Positions 7,417 to 19,000 of a DNA stretch of 48,111 nt are shown one piece after another; positions within the stretch are counted from its first letter, which is position 1; each line of letters starts with the position of its first letter. The notes under the pieces are model-generated. The model was not told the DNA's origin. It did no database searches and saw nothing but the letters and a program-made list of their open reading frames with translations. The DNA lies in assembly GCF_021290985.1 (NCBI RefSeq), contig NZ_JAJOYU010000035.1:1-48111 (forward strand), written 5' to 3'. Source of the DNA: Rheinheimera soli. GTDB lineage: Bacteria > Pseudomonadota > Gammaproteobacteria > Enterobacterales > Alteromonadaceae. The position numbers were made by a program, and so were the translations under genes.

Positions 7417-9078
7417 ATGGCTCAGTATATTTACAGCATGTACCGCATGTCGAAAGTAGTGCCGCCAAAACGCACTATTTTAAAAGACATTTCGCTGTCG
7501 TTTTTCCCTGGTGCAAAAATTGGTGTTTTGGGTTTAAACGGTTCAGGTAAATCCAGCTTGCTGCGCATTATGGCTGGCGTGGACACAGAGTTTGACGGTG
7601 AAGCCCGTCCTTTAGCTGGCATCAATATTGGTTATCTGCCACAGGAACCTCAGCTTGACCCGGAAAAAACTGTACGTGAAGTGGTCGAAGAAGCCGTTGC
7701 TGATGTGAAAAACGCGTTAACCCGTTTGGATCAGGTGTACGCAGCTTACGCAGAAGAAAATGCTGACTTTGACGCTTTAGCCCGTGAACAAGGCGAGCTG
7801 GAAGCTATTATTCAGGCAAAAGAGGGTCATAACCTCGACAATATTCTTGACCGTGCTGCCGATGCGCTGCGTCTGCCAGCCTGGGATGCACTAATTAAAC
7901 ACTTATCAGGTGGTGAACGCCGCCGTGTCGCTATCTGTCGTTTACTGTTAGAAAAACCAGACATGTTGCTGCTGGACGAACCTACTAACCACTTGGATGC
8001 TGAATCTGTGGCCTGGTTAGAACGTTTCCTGCACGATTACACAGGCACAGTTGTGGCTATTACCCACGACCGTTATTTCCTCGACAACGTAGCAGGCTGG
8101 ATTTTAGAGCTGGACCGCGGTGAAGGTATTCCGTGGGAAGGTAACTACTCCTCCTGGTTAGAGCAAAAAGATGCCCGTTTAGAGCAGGAAGAACGCAGCG
8201 AAAACGCCCGTCAGCGCTCTATCAAGCAGGAATTGGAATGGGTTCGTACCAATCCAAAAGGCCGTCATGCCAAGAGCAAAGCCCGTATGGCCCGTTTTGA
8301 AGAACTGCAAAGCCAGGACTTCCAGAAACGTAACGAAACCAACGAGCTGTTTATTCCGCCAGGACCACGTTTAGGCGACAAAGTGCTGGAAGTGAAAAAC
8401 CTGCGTAAAACCTTTGGCGACCGTGTCCTGATTGACGATTTAAGCTTCAGTATTCCAAAAGGCGCCATCGTTGGTATTATCGGCCCGAACGGTGCAGGTA
8501 AGTCGACGCTGTTTAAGATGATCACCGGCATGGAACAAGCGGACGGCGGCACTATCGAAGTGGGCGATACAGTTCAAATTGCCAGCGTTGATCAGTTCCG
8601 TGACAGCATGAATCCGAAAAACACCGTATGGCAGGAAATTTCCAACGGTCAGGATATTCTGCAGATTGGTAACTTCCAAATTCCAAGCCGTGCTTATGTC
8701 GGTCGCTTTAACTTTAAAGGCAACGATCAGCAAAAGTTTATTGGTGACTTATCCGGTGGTGAACGTAACCGTGTGCATTTGGCTGCGCTGTTAAAAGCTG
8801 GCGGCAACATGCTGTTACTGGATGAACCAACCAACGATTTAGACGTTGAGACTTTGCGTGCTCTGGAAAACGCCATCCTCGATTTCCCTGGCTGCGCCAT
8901 GGTGATCTCGCACGACCGTTGGTTCCTTGACCGTATTGCCACTCATATTCTGGATTACCGTGATGAAGGCAAAGTTAACTTCTTCGAAGGTAACTACTCA
9001 GACTACGAAAGCTGGATGAAAGCCACTTACGGTAGTGATGCAATGCAACCGCACCGTATTAAATATAAGAAGATCTAA
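7417..9078 (+). CDS. ettA: energy-dependent translational throttle protein EttA (ABC-F ATPase)
   Basis: The 553-residue ABC-F protein has two ATPase domains. Domain 1 has Walker A GLNGSGKSS (39-47), signature LSGGE (163-167) and Walker B LLLDEPT (184-190). Domain 2 has Walker A GPNGAGKST (356-364) and a second LSGGE. The linker between them holds the basic, helical P-site tRNA interaction region (about 245-300). EttA binds the ribosomal E site and gates the first elongation step according to the ADP/ATP ratio. The E. coli protein has 555 residues and begins MAQFVYTMHR; ATG at 7417 gives the matching start, so the earlier GTG at 7408 is rejected. It is monocistronic. Confidence 0.97.
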   Translation: MAQYIYSMYRMSKVVPPKRTILKDISLSFFPGAKIGVLGLNGSGKSSLLRIMAGVDTEFDGEARPLAGINIGYLPQEPQLDPEKTVREVVEEAVADVKNALTRLDQVYAAYAEENADFDALAREQGELEAIIQAKEGHNLDNILDRAADALRLPAWDALIKHLSGGERRRVAICRLLLEKPDMLLLDEPTNHLDAESVAWLERFLHDYTGTVVAITHDRYFLDNVAGWILELDRGEGIPWEGNYSSWLEQKDARLEQEERSENARQRSIKQELEWVRTNPKGRHAKSKARMARFEELQSQDFQKRNETNELFIPPGPRLGDKVLEVKNLRKTFGDRVLIDDLSFSIPKGAIVGIIGPNGAGKSTLFKMITGMEQADGGTIEVGDTVQIASVDQFRDSMNPKNTVWQEISNGQDILQIGNFQIPSRAYVGRFNFKGNDQQKFIGDLSGGERNRVHLAALLKAGGNMLLLDEPTNDLDVETLRALENAILDFPGCAMVISHDRWFLDRIATHILDYRDEGKVNFFEGNYSDYESWMKATYGSDAMQPHRIKYKKI

Positions 9079-9097
9079 GAGCACAAAGCTCTAAATA

Positions 9098-9131
9098 AAA
9101 AGGGGTAAAGCCGATGACTTTACCCCTTTTT
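9098..9131. terminator. bidirectional terminator between ettA and glnB
   Basis: The stem AAAGGGGTAAAG / CTTTACCCCTTT with a seven-base loop (9111-9117) has A-rich and T-rich flanks. It ends both the plus-strand ettA and the minus-strand glnB transcripts. Confidence 0.92.
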
Positions 9132-9146
9132 TATTGACGCTGCGTT

Positions 9147-11106
<1,960 letters not shown>

Positions 11107-11141
11107 CTGAACCTGCACTAAAGGATGAAAAAACTGCCGCT

Positions 11142-11170
11142 ATGGTAGCGATTTTTGCCGCCGGACTCAA
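11142..11170 (-). promoter_or_regulatory. candidate nadE-glnB promoter
   Basis: On the minus strand TTGAGT (11170-11165), a 17-base spacer and TACCAT (11147-11142) match four of six consensus bases at each box. It lies about 35 bases before the nadE start codon. Confidence 0.5.
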
Positions 11171-11267
11171 TCAAGCTGCTGCAGAAGCTGTATTTCATTC
11201 CTCATTTAGATATTTAACATAAATGCAACTAAACTTACGCAGACACACCGCAAGGATGGCCAAACTT

Positions 11268-11786
11268 ATGCAACATCAGCATATGATCAAAAAAGCATGG
11301 GCTTTTAGCCTGATAGAGCTTTTAATTGTATTGGCTATTGTTGCGATACTTTCAGCTATAGGCATGCCTAATTTACGGGAAGTCTGGCAACGCTTGCAGG
11401 CGGACCACTTTATGCGCCAACTCAGTCAGCATTTGGCCTATGCCAGAGTGCATGCTATAGCTCTGCAAAAGCCCGTTCAAATTTGCCCACGTCATGGCCT
11501 GACATGCAGTTCAGACTGGAATTCTGCGCCTATTCAACTACACCAAAAAGGTTTAAAAAACTGGCAGGATCTATTGCTACGCGAACTTAAACATCCGGTG
11601 AATAGCCATCAGTTGTTTTACAGCAGAGCGTCACTGCAGTTTCGCAGTGACGGTAGTCTGGATTTATTAGAGTCAGGTACTTTTGTGTATTGCAGCAAAG
11701 AGCCTTATCACTGGCATTTCAGATTGAGCGTCAGTCAGGCCGGGCGCAGCCGTTTATGGCAGGAGAATAGCCCCTGCCCTTATTAA
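11268..11786 (+). CDS. FimT/GspH-family minor pilin, set B (inverted)
   Basis: This type IV pilin-like protein has a leader ending A|FSLIELLIVLA: Glu5 is present, but the residue before the cleavage site is Ala instead of the usual Gly. The mature part has the FimT cysteine motif ICPRHGLTC and further cysteines near the C-terminus. Several in-frame starts exist (11223, 11256, 11268, 11283). ATG at 11268 has AAGGA upstream and gives a 12-residue leader, but the choice is uncertain. It is the only plus-strand gene of the pilus region and converges on pilE of set B, ten bases away. It probably supplies the FimT role for set B. Confidence 0.82.
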   Translation: MQHQHMIKKAWAFSLIELLIVLAIVAILSAIGMPNLREVWQRLQADHFMRQLSQHLAYARVHAIALQKPVQICPRHGLTCSSDWNSAPIQLHQKGLKNWQDLLLRELKHPVNSHQLFYSRASLQFRSDGSLDLLESGTFVYCSKEPYHWHFRLSVSQAGRSRLWQENSPCPY

Positions 11787-11796
11787 ACTAAACCCT

Positions 11797-12201
11797 TTAA
11801 TAACTCCAGCATGACGAGCCAGGTTCACTGCTTTTTTGGCCATAATTATTTAGCGAAAATATCTGACAGCTTTTATCCTCGCTCTGCGCCTGCTGTGCCT
11901 GAGCTTTTAACTGATAACCTTGCTCTGTCACCACTGCACTGATTTTATAACGGCCTGATTCGGTAACAAACTGCTTCGCCGCAAAACCTAACTCCGTAAG
12001 ATCTGCGCTGTATCGTCGCTGATCCACCAATAACATCTCCTGCAAACCAGCCACTTTTAACAATTCCTGCATGGCTTCTGTTCTGTAGCTTTTTAATACA
12101 TGGTCCTGATAACCTGGTAATAACACAGATGCCAGAATGCCCATAATGGCCAGAACCACCAGCAGTTCAATTAAGCCTATACCCCGCACTCCGGGCTTCA
12201 T
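11797..12201 (-). CDS. PilE-like minor pilin, set B
   Basis: The 134-residue prepilin has leader MKPGVRG and cleaves before IGLIELLVVLA, so the mature protein would start with Ile. Glu5 is kept and the hydrophobic N-terminal helix is followed by a small globular domain. Two cysteines near the C-terminus (CQIF...SCWSY) form the usual D-region pair. AAGGAG seven bases upstream gives a strong start. Its ATG overlaps the stop of the PilY1-like gene (ATGA), so the two are translationally coupled. It is a minor pilin of the type IV pilus tip or priming complex by family. Confidence 0.88.
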   Translation of the reverse strand: MKPGVRGIGLIELLVVLAIMGILASVLLPGYQDHVLKSYRTEAMQELLKVAGLQEMLLVDQRRYSADLTELGFAAKQFVTESGRYKISAVVTEQGYQLKAQAQQAQSEDKSCQIFSLNNYGQKSSEPGSSCWSY

Positions 12202-13754
12202 TCAAAGGCTCCTTCTTCGCTATGGTAAGTCCCCATCAGTTGCCAACGCGGAAAACTGCCATGTTGCATAGGGTTACTGCAATAGGTGCAGTCGGGACTG
12301 ATCTCCAGCAGATTGTTAATCAGCACCTGCTGATGCTTCTGCTCGATAAGGGCAAAGCCGCCCTGTGTATTCGCTTTAACCATCAAAGCTCCTGCTGCTT
12401 TTTCTAAAGGTAAAAGCTGCTGCCGATAAACTGAAGACGCATGATGTAAATGCAAAGCCATTAAAGCTGAAGAGCTCTGCTCGATGCTGCAGATCTGCGT
12501 TGGGTCCTGCTGCAACACTGTCAGGTACACCACACCAGCCGCCACAACAGGAGGCTGAGTCAGGCGACCCGCAATATGGCTGTACCAGCCATTTTTCTGT
12601 TGGATTTGCAGCCACTCCTGATCGGTTAACACTGCAAGGTCAGGCGTGGCTGGCAAAGTTCGGTCTACTAAATCTGCGGACCCGGGAACTGGCCCGTCTT
12701 GTTGTTTCAGCAGCACAACGACACTTTGTTGCTGTCGCAAAGCACTCAACAGAATCAGCCATTGGCTGCGCCTGGAATGGAAATCACGGCCTGATCCACC
12801 CACAGGAACTGCTGCATATAAGGTACGAATAAACTGTATATCACTGAACCCAAGAGCAGACAAATCGGCGACCGGCTGAATAGTATAAAACTGGTTGTAT
12901 TCCATTTGAGCCTGCCAGACCAAACCTGTTTTGGTGCTGAAAATCAGACTGTCTGAAACTGAATCTCTGTTTTGATCATAAACAGCCACAGCACCGGATA
13001 ACTCAGAAATATTTTGTTGTGCTGCCAACCTGGCTCTCACCTTACCTGTCAGGGCATCTACTTTATAAAACAAAGTTTTCGGCTCTGCCGATCCGATATT
13101 CGGTAATAAAATCGACAACACTGACATGCCTGGCCCCTGCTCTTCCATTGATATGGGCTGAGCCATAGCTCCTGATAAGTCTTCAAAATCAGACTCTGCA
13201 GCGCTGACAGACCACAACAGCTCAGGTAAATGCAGAGGATTGAGCTTTAAGGCAAAATACGACGGGCTTTGATTACTGCTGCCACTGATAAGAATAAACT
13301 GGTCGTTTTGTTTCAGCTCTTGCTCTGTGATCAGTAGAGGCTGATGCACCTGCGCAGCTAAATCCTCAAGTTCAGCTCTGATCTGTGACAAGAAGGGAAG
13401 TAAAGGCCAGGGTAACCACCAGAGCGTTTTTTTGCTCTGATCATTGGCTTTGAATTTCAACACGCCCGCATAGCTGACCACCTGATATCCTGCATCAACA
13501 TAAGCAGGCAACGACTGGCTTTGTACATCCAGTCTAGTGCAGGACAACTCCTCTAACTTCGCAGGCAAATACTCCAGCCATTTTGCTGTCTCCTGATGAC
13601 TCAGTTTTAAATGGGTCGACAGTGCATTGTGCTGCTCCTGGTTCAATGCTGTCAGTTGCACTGAGCCCACACCTGGAACATGGCTCCAGTAGCTGTCTGC
13701 TGACAATGGGTAACTACACAACAGCAGGCAGAGTCCAAACCTACAAAAGCCCAT
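12198..13754 (-). CDS. compact PilY1-like protein without vWA domain, set B
   Basis: The 518-residue protein has a signal peptide (about 1-19). It corresponds to the C-terminal beta-propeller region of PilY1. A WSV..., FYKVDALTGKV blade is followed by D260-Q-N262-R-D264-S-V266-S-D268, the same DxNxDxVxD spacing as the PilY1 calcium site. GLVWQAQM and GRLTQPPVVAAGVVYLTV also match PilY1 C-terminal motifs. There is no N-terminal MIDAS/von Willebrand A domain. It occupies exactly the pilY1 position between pilX-like and pilE-like genes. The ATG follows a GGGGG-rich ribosome-binding region and overlaps pilX by 14 bases. Function by analogy: pilus assembly or calcium-regulated retraction at the tip. 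Sequence divergence is high, so the family call rests on these motifs plus position. Confidence 0.75.
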   Translation of the reverse strand: MGFCRFGLCLLLCSYPLSADSYWSHVPGVGSVQLTALNQEQHNALSTHLKLSHQETAKWLEYLPAKLEELSCTRLDVQSQSLPAYVDAGYQVVSYAGVLKFKANDQSKKTLWWLPWPLLPFLSQIRAELEDLAAQVHQPLLITEQELKQNDQFILISGSSNQSPSYFALKLNPLHLPELLWSVSAAESDFEDLSGAMAQPISMEEQGPGMSVLSILLPNIGSAEPKTLFYKVDALTGKVRARLAAQQNISELSGAVAVYDQNRDSVSDSLIFSTKTGLVWQAQMEYNQFYTIQPVADLSALGFSDIQFIRTLYAAVPVGGSGRDFHSRRSQWLILLSALRQQQSVVVLLKQQDGPVPGSADLVDRTLPATPDLAVLTDQEWLQIQQKNGWYSHIAGRLTQPPVVAAGVVYLTVLQQDPTQICSIEQSSSALMALHLHHASSVYRQQLLPLEKAAGALMVKANTQGGFALIEQKHQQVLINNLLEISPDCTYCSNPMQHGSFPRWQLMGTYHSEEGAFE

Positions 13755-14124
13755 CCCTGCCCCCTTCAGGCAAAGATTGCCTGACTAAAAAACTGGTGAC
13801 ACTATGTTGCTCATGAGACATACCCCCAGTAGTGCGAAGCTGATGCCACTCACATTGCGTTGACAGTTCACTCCAGGCGGCATACTGCGCAGGACAGGGA
13901 GCCACCACAAAAACACCGGACTCGATATCACCTTGTTTCAGCTGCTGTAATTGCTGCGCATGCTTGCTTTGGGTTTGCTGCTTTAACTGCACAGACAAAG
14001 TGGCACTACCCGCCAACTTTTTACTTAAACTGGTTTGCACCAGCATGGGTATAGTAATGCAGCTTAAAATCAGCATTAACACCAGGGTAGTAACCAGAAT
14101 AAAACCTTTAGAACTTAACATCAT
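13741..14124 (-). CDS. short PilX-like minor pilin, set B
   Basis: The 127-residue protein has leader MMLSSKG followed by FILVTTLVLMLILSCITIPML. This is the PilX_N type of N-terminal helix, which lacks the Glu5 of ordinary pilins. The mature domain is short and Gln-rich (a KQQTQSKHAQQLQQLKQ helix), with one cysteine pair. AAGGAGG five bases before the ATG gives the strongest ribosome site of the cluster. It sits in the pilX position, after pilW and overlapping the PilY1-like gene by 14 bases. Compared with PilX of set A (176 residues) it is reduced. Confidence 0.78.
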   Translation of the reverse strand: MMLSSKGFILVTTLVLMLILSCITIPMLVQTSLSKKLAGSATLSVQLKQQTQSKHAQQLQQLKQGDIESGVFVVAPCPAQYAAWSELSTQCEWHQLRTTGGMSHEQHSVTSFLVRQSLPEGGRDGLL

Positions 14125-14136
14125 AACGACCTCCTT

Positions 14137-15078
14137 TTATAAGCGTGTGTTGCTAAATGCCACAGAACTGCTGACTAACAGGCGTCGAAACGGATCAGAA
14201 GGAGCCTTAAACCATTGCTGGCCCATCTGGTAAAGCTGGTTGTTTTGGTAACTAAAGTCTTCGTCTAAACTGCGTAACAACAGGTAAAACTTAATATTAA
14301 TAATACGGTGTTTTTGTTGCTGCCAATGCTGTTGCTGCATTTGAACTGTGCTTAAGTAATAATCCACCTGACCATCTAAATTAGCGTCCAGACCGAATTC
14401 AAAATGCATCCTCTCGACCCCATCCATAATTGAATCGGTATCCATCACTGCTTGCCCTGCCGCATTACGGATCAATCGCTTACGCATTAACACCGGCACT
14501 ACATCGCCAGCATGTTTTTGTTCGCTGATATAAAACACCTGATGGCTGTATGGCCAGTACAGTGAATCCGGGATCAGCTCTGCACTGGAGCTGCTGACAA
14601 AACGGTTACTGGCCGCTGAAGTTTCAAAATAAAATCGGTTTGTGCGCATTTGGGTGGCTAATACATTGCTGCCAACTATACGTTTGAACTGCAACAGCTC
14701 GGATCCGGCTTTAGGCTGACTTAAGCAGCTCAGATGCTTTTGTTGCTTCACTTGTTCTGCATAAAGCGTCAGGTAAGGCTGGTCTTTCATAGGGAAACTA
14801 CCGACATCAAACTCAGCGACACAGTCACCTAATACCGGAGGCAACTGATGTGAAGCTGAGGCCACATCAGCCAGACTGCGGCCAGCGAAAAACATCATAT
14901 TTGGCAATTCAGACTGGAACAAACTCAACAACATCTGGCTATTTTGCTGCAACTGCACCAGCTGTTGGGTTTGTCGGTTGGATTGCTGAGTGGCAAACAA
15001 AGTCCCAATCAAAAAGGTCATCAGCACTAAGCCTAAAGTCAGACTGACCAGCACTTCCAACAAAGTGAAACCGCGCAT
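14137..15078 (-). CDS. PilW-like minor pilin, set B
   Basis: The 313-residue prepilin has a very short leader, MRG, before FTLLEVLVSLTLGLVLM. A large globular domain of about 280 residues, typical of PilW, contains the ANLDGQVDYYLS segment seen in PilW proteins. The longest open frame extends 62 codons upstream into pilV, but ATG at 15078 lies one base after the pilV stop and gives the correct prepilin N-terminus. It is tightly coupled to pilV. Confidence 0.85.
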   Translation of the reverse strand: MRGFTLLEVLVSLTLGLVLMTFLIGTLFATQQSNRQTQQLVQLQQNSQMLLSLFQSELPNMMFFAGRSLADVASASHQLPPVLGDCVAEFDVGSFPMKDQPYLTLYAEQVKQQKHLSCLSQPKAGSELLQFKRIVGSNVLATQMRTNRFYFETSAASNRFVSSSSAELIPDSLYWPYSHQVFYISEQKHAGDVVPVLMRKRLIRNAAGQAVMDTDSIMDGVERMHFEFGLDANLDGQVDYYLSTVQMQQQHWQQQKHRIINIKFYLLLRSLDEDFSYQNNQLYQMGQQWFKAPSDPFRRLLVSSSVAFSNTRL

Positions 15079-15079
15079 C

Positions 15080-15571
15080 TCAAGGCACCACCACAGAAAC
15101 TTGCAGCCGGTTAGGCGATAAGTCACAAACGGATGTCGGACGCTGAATTTGCACTTTGGCCTGAGAGCGCCAACTGAGCTGCACCAATTTCTGATCCGCT
15201 TGCTGACGAATGCAAAGCGCAGGTTGTTGCAATAGTTGCAAACTTTGGGGGTGACCAGAAGCACTTAAGGTGCTGTATAAATGAAACTGACTCAGCTGTT
15301 CTGCATCACAGGAGTGATTTTCTGTGCACTCTGCTGATTCGGCTGTAGCCCAGAGCGGATGAATTCCGTCGTAATACCCAGCTGAACTATCATGACTTGC
15401 CATACGGCTGGCAAGCTCAGTGGTTAAGGACAAGGCTATGGTTTGTTGGGTCGCCATAATGACTTGCTGGCGGGCATACAAAGACGCACTTAAAGCGCCA
15501 AGCCCTGTCAGGCACAGCAATAATAAACTGATCAGAACTTCGGTTAAGGTAAAACCAGAGGCATTCGGCAT
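15080..15571 (-). CDS. PilV-like minor pilin, set B
   Basis: The 163-residue prepilin has leader MPNASG before FTLTEVLISLLLLCLTGLGAL, with Glu6-type TEVL as in PilV/GspI proteins. It has several cysteines in the globular part (AECTENHSCDAE, CIRQQ, SVCDLS). It is the first gene of set B and starts 63 bases after pilE of set A, with AAGGAT and AGGCGC near the ATG. No terminator is evident in the gap, so sets A and B may share a transcript. Confidence 0.83.
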   Translation of the reverse strand: MPNASGFTLTEVLISLLLLCLTGLGALSASLYARQQVIMATQQTIALSLTTELASRMASHDSSAGYYDGIHPLWATAESAECTENHSCDAEQLSQFHLYSTLSASGHPQSLQLLQQPALCIRQQADQKLVQLSWRSQAKVQIQRPTSVCDLSPNRLQVSVVVP

Positions 15572-15634
15572 ATCCTTGCGCCTGTGAAGGTCCGTTTACT
15601 TTAAATTTACCTGCGTTCCTTAAAAGGTCAAATC

Positions 15635-16060
15635 TTACCAGCACTTTTTTACAATGGTCGCACCAGTGCCACCGTTGGCGCCTTTAATACCAGCCTGGTT
15701 GTAACTTAACGACGCACAATCATCATCGGCCTGCGCCCCTTTGGTTGTAGCGGTCAGGGTAAAGGTACGGCTGGCTAAATTGCTAAGGTTAAAGTTAAAA
15801 CGCTCGGATAGGTCGTTGCTGCATTGCAGCGTTGGCAGCTCTGTTGCTGCGCCATTATTGGTAGCGTACGTCATATTGGTGGTGTACACCCTTTCCATAA
15901 ACTGGGCGTATTCCAATAAACAGGCAGTAGCGCTGGCGCGGGCACTGCCTAACATATAACCCTGGTACGAAGGTACAGCTATAGCTGTTAAGGTGCCGAT
16001 GATCGTAATAGCGATCAACAGCTCAATCAGGGAAAACCCAAGGGCTTTGGTACTTTGCAT
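15635..16060 (-). CDS. pilE: PilE-like minor pilin, set A
   Basis: The 141-residue prepilin has leader MQSTKALG before FSLIELLIAITIIGTLTAIAVPSYQGY, the classical PilE/PilA N-terminus. A cysteine pair (LQCSNDL and the terminal KKCW) fits the PilE disulfide pattern. The start at 16060 shares a base with the pilY1 stop (TAATG) and has GAGG ten bases upstream. The longer frame to 16081 would lie within pilY1 and is not needed. By family it is a minor pilin of the tip/priming complex. Confidence 0.9.
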   Translation of the reverse strand: MQSTKALGFSLIELLIAITIIGTLTAIAVPSYQGYMLGSARASATACLLEYAQFMERVYTTNMTYATNNGAATELPTLQCSNDLSERFNFNLSNLASRTFTLTATTKGAQADDDCASLSYNQAGIKGANGGTGATIVKKCW

Positions 16061-19000
16061 TAGTTGTCTACCTCGCGCCATGACACCCGGCCACGTCTGA
16101 TTTGGGTGTTTACATCTAAATTCACCACATTAGTGTCAGCTAAACCTACGGCCATTTTGTCTTCAAAAAACAGCGGCTCAGTTGGCATGCTGTTAAAACG
16201 AACGCCGGACAATTCCGCTATGTCGTCTCCCTCAGCCACGCCGTCGTCCTGATTAAAACCTTCATCGCCTGAAATATCGAAAAAATGGTATTTCAGGCGG
16301 CCACCATGAAAAGGATCGATGGCCATCACATAACCATCCCCTTCCGGATTACAGACATTGCTGTCAGGGATAATACTGTTGACCACTAAGGTAGTGCCGA
16401 CTAAACGTGGTGACGACACAATGCGTTCGCGAACATCGGGTAAGTCGATAAACCAGCCTTGAAACCCAGCCATATCGTTGGGTGCAGAAGGCGATATAGT
16501 GCGGCCTTCAGTGCCATTGCTGTGGCTGACATTGGTTAAAATGCGCTCTTTAAGTAAAGTGCGGCCAGATAAAGCGGTGCCATCCATAATGCCGTACCAG
16601 CTTTGTTCGTCATCCAGTTGAGGGTCTGGTGTTTCCAGATAACGGCCTGTGCCAAAAAACAGCCACAACTTGCCGGTTTTAGGTTCAGAGCCAAGGGCTA
16701 TGCCTCCGGTAATAGATTGTGGATCTCCGGCTGCATCTTCAGCCTGATACAAAGGCTCTCCGCCATAAGCGATGGCCCAGTTGCCCGGGTTATTTGAGGA
16801 TAAATCAAACTTCCAGACATTGCCTTGTAAATCTCCGGCAAAAAACCAGTCGGTATTGCCATTTTTACTGTAATCCCAACCTTCAATCTGGCCTAAACCT
16901 GTATCGCCTGACCCCGTTGTTACTTCCAGATCATTGCCGCCTGCCATAACAACGCCGGTTTCAATATCCAGCACTAACAAGCCTGGCCGTCCTGTGCTGT
17001 TGTTATAACCATAGCCAATTACCACAGCCCATTTGCCGTTATTTAAGCGAGTGATCACAGGTTTGGCTGTGGTGATCCCTAACTGTGGAAAGCTTTTATC
17101 CCATAACAAGCTGGCTTCGCTGATTTGCCCCGGGTTGGTGATATCGAGGGCAAACAAACTATTACCCCCCCGGCCAGTGCTGCCAACCAGCACAGTACGC
17201 CAGCTGCCATCAAAATACACATCGGCCGACACTGCTGTGCCATCAACAAAATAATCTTTTTGGATAACACCGCTGACATTGGGTTCACTCAAAGCTTTCA
17301 GGTTTGTTGCTGCCGTCAGCATCTGCTTTGGCACATAGGCAAAAGCTTCAGCACCGGTTGTGGCATTAAAGGCGTGCAGCATACCGTCATTGGCACCGAC
17401 ATAAATCAGCGGCTGCCGGTTTTTATAAGCCGCGATATGCGCTTTGTAACTGCTGGCTTCGGGCCAGCTATAGGCATGGTAGTTAAAATTGACAGGGGCA
17501 CCAACATACACAGGAGAGGAGTTGGCTATATCCCCTAAAGCTGTGGATCTGTTGCGATAACCGCCACCATTTTGCTGCTCCAGCGCAGGGTTACCCCGTA
17601 AATAATCCACCACATTACTACTGCCTAAAGCGGCCTGCTGACTGCCAACACCACTGGTTAAGTTGGCCCAGACAAACAGGTCTGCTGTAGTTTCTGTTTT
17701 GCCAAAATAAATCACTCTGTCGTCCCAGTCTGGCATTTCTTCAGCTGCGCTCCAGACATAACTGGTGGTATCTTCAATGTTGTAATTCACCAGATCACCA
17801 CTCCAGTCACCGCTGTTAAAGCGGCCCTGATAGACACTTTGTTCGGCCTGCAATGACGTGGTGGTGCCCGCTAAATTTGACCCCGACGCGACCCGGGCAA
17901 TAATAGCGGATAAGGTATTGGATAAACCTGTGGCAAAAGCATCAGGGTCGGCCGCACTGAAAAAGCCGCCTCTGCTGTTCACTGCCGCATGCAATAAATC
18001 ATCAATTTTTGCCGGTTGTGTGGCTAAAGGATCAGGCCATGAAATAGCACTGGCTGAACCAATAGCATTAAAAGCTGTAGTGGAACTGATAGTGCCTTCA
18101 ACCCCAAGCCCCACACCAAAAGTCACCATATGTTGCCAGAACGCAGGGTTGATTGGGCTGGTAGGAACCAGGTTATCCAGATCAGTGCGTAAATCCCGTT
18201 TCCAGTAGTACATAGCCACATCGGCCAGCGTATTACTGCGATTATCTGAAAATGGCCCAGCGGGCGCATAGACATAAGAAGTGCCACCGGGTTTGCTGAT
18301 GTTTTGGTTGTTGGTGGTACTGCCGTCGTTGTTACTACGTGCAGCTGCAGTTTGTGCCTGCGACGCACTATCTTCGCTCCAGTAGCCATCTGTCATCAAA
18401 ATGCTGTAGCTCTGGCGACACATAATATGCTGACTACCATCATCAGAACCCGGATTTTCGCCCCAAGGCCCTTTATTGTCGGTTCTGGAGTAATACAAAC
18501 CTGCGTCATTTAAAGCTTTGCGCAGTGGGGTGCCGTTGTAATCGTATACCCGCTCGTACAGCTGATCGTAAAAATTCTGTTTGGCATTACCAGTAAAAGG
18601 CCGCACGCCATTGATAATGGTGCTGACACTGACGCCATCCACAGTACTGCTGCCTTTGTTAATGGCGCCAAAACCAACTCTTAGGGCTTCGGTCTGAGTA
18701 GAGAAAGCCCGGCCTATACCGGCTTGAGAAGCCAATAAGCGAGAGCGGTAATAAGTGTACCAGTTGGCAAAGTTCTGCATTTCTTGCGCATAACTGCAGG
18801 TTCCTGCCGTGCAATCAGTGCGATTAATTCGCCCTTCGCCGCTGTAGCTTAAAGTAGCAGCATTAATTTCTATACGTTGGTAATTGGTGTAGGTAAATAA
18901 ACTGCCGCCCGTATGGTTGTAGTAGACCGCAGGGTAAAAAGTCCGGCTGGCAGTCACGTTCTGACAATTGCTTTTTGTTGTTGCCGTAATAGTGCAATAG

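Noticed and set aside
14137-15264. PilW of set B starting at 15264
   Set aside because: The extra 62 codons lie inside pilV and would bury the prepilin leader; ATG 15078 gives a normal prepilin.
16698-18513. Many open frames of 60-137 codons opposite or inside pilY1
   Set aside because: They are shadows of the long pilY1 reading frame; none has a ribosome site or a recognisable product.
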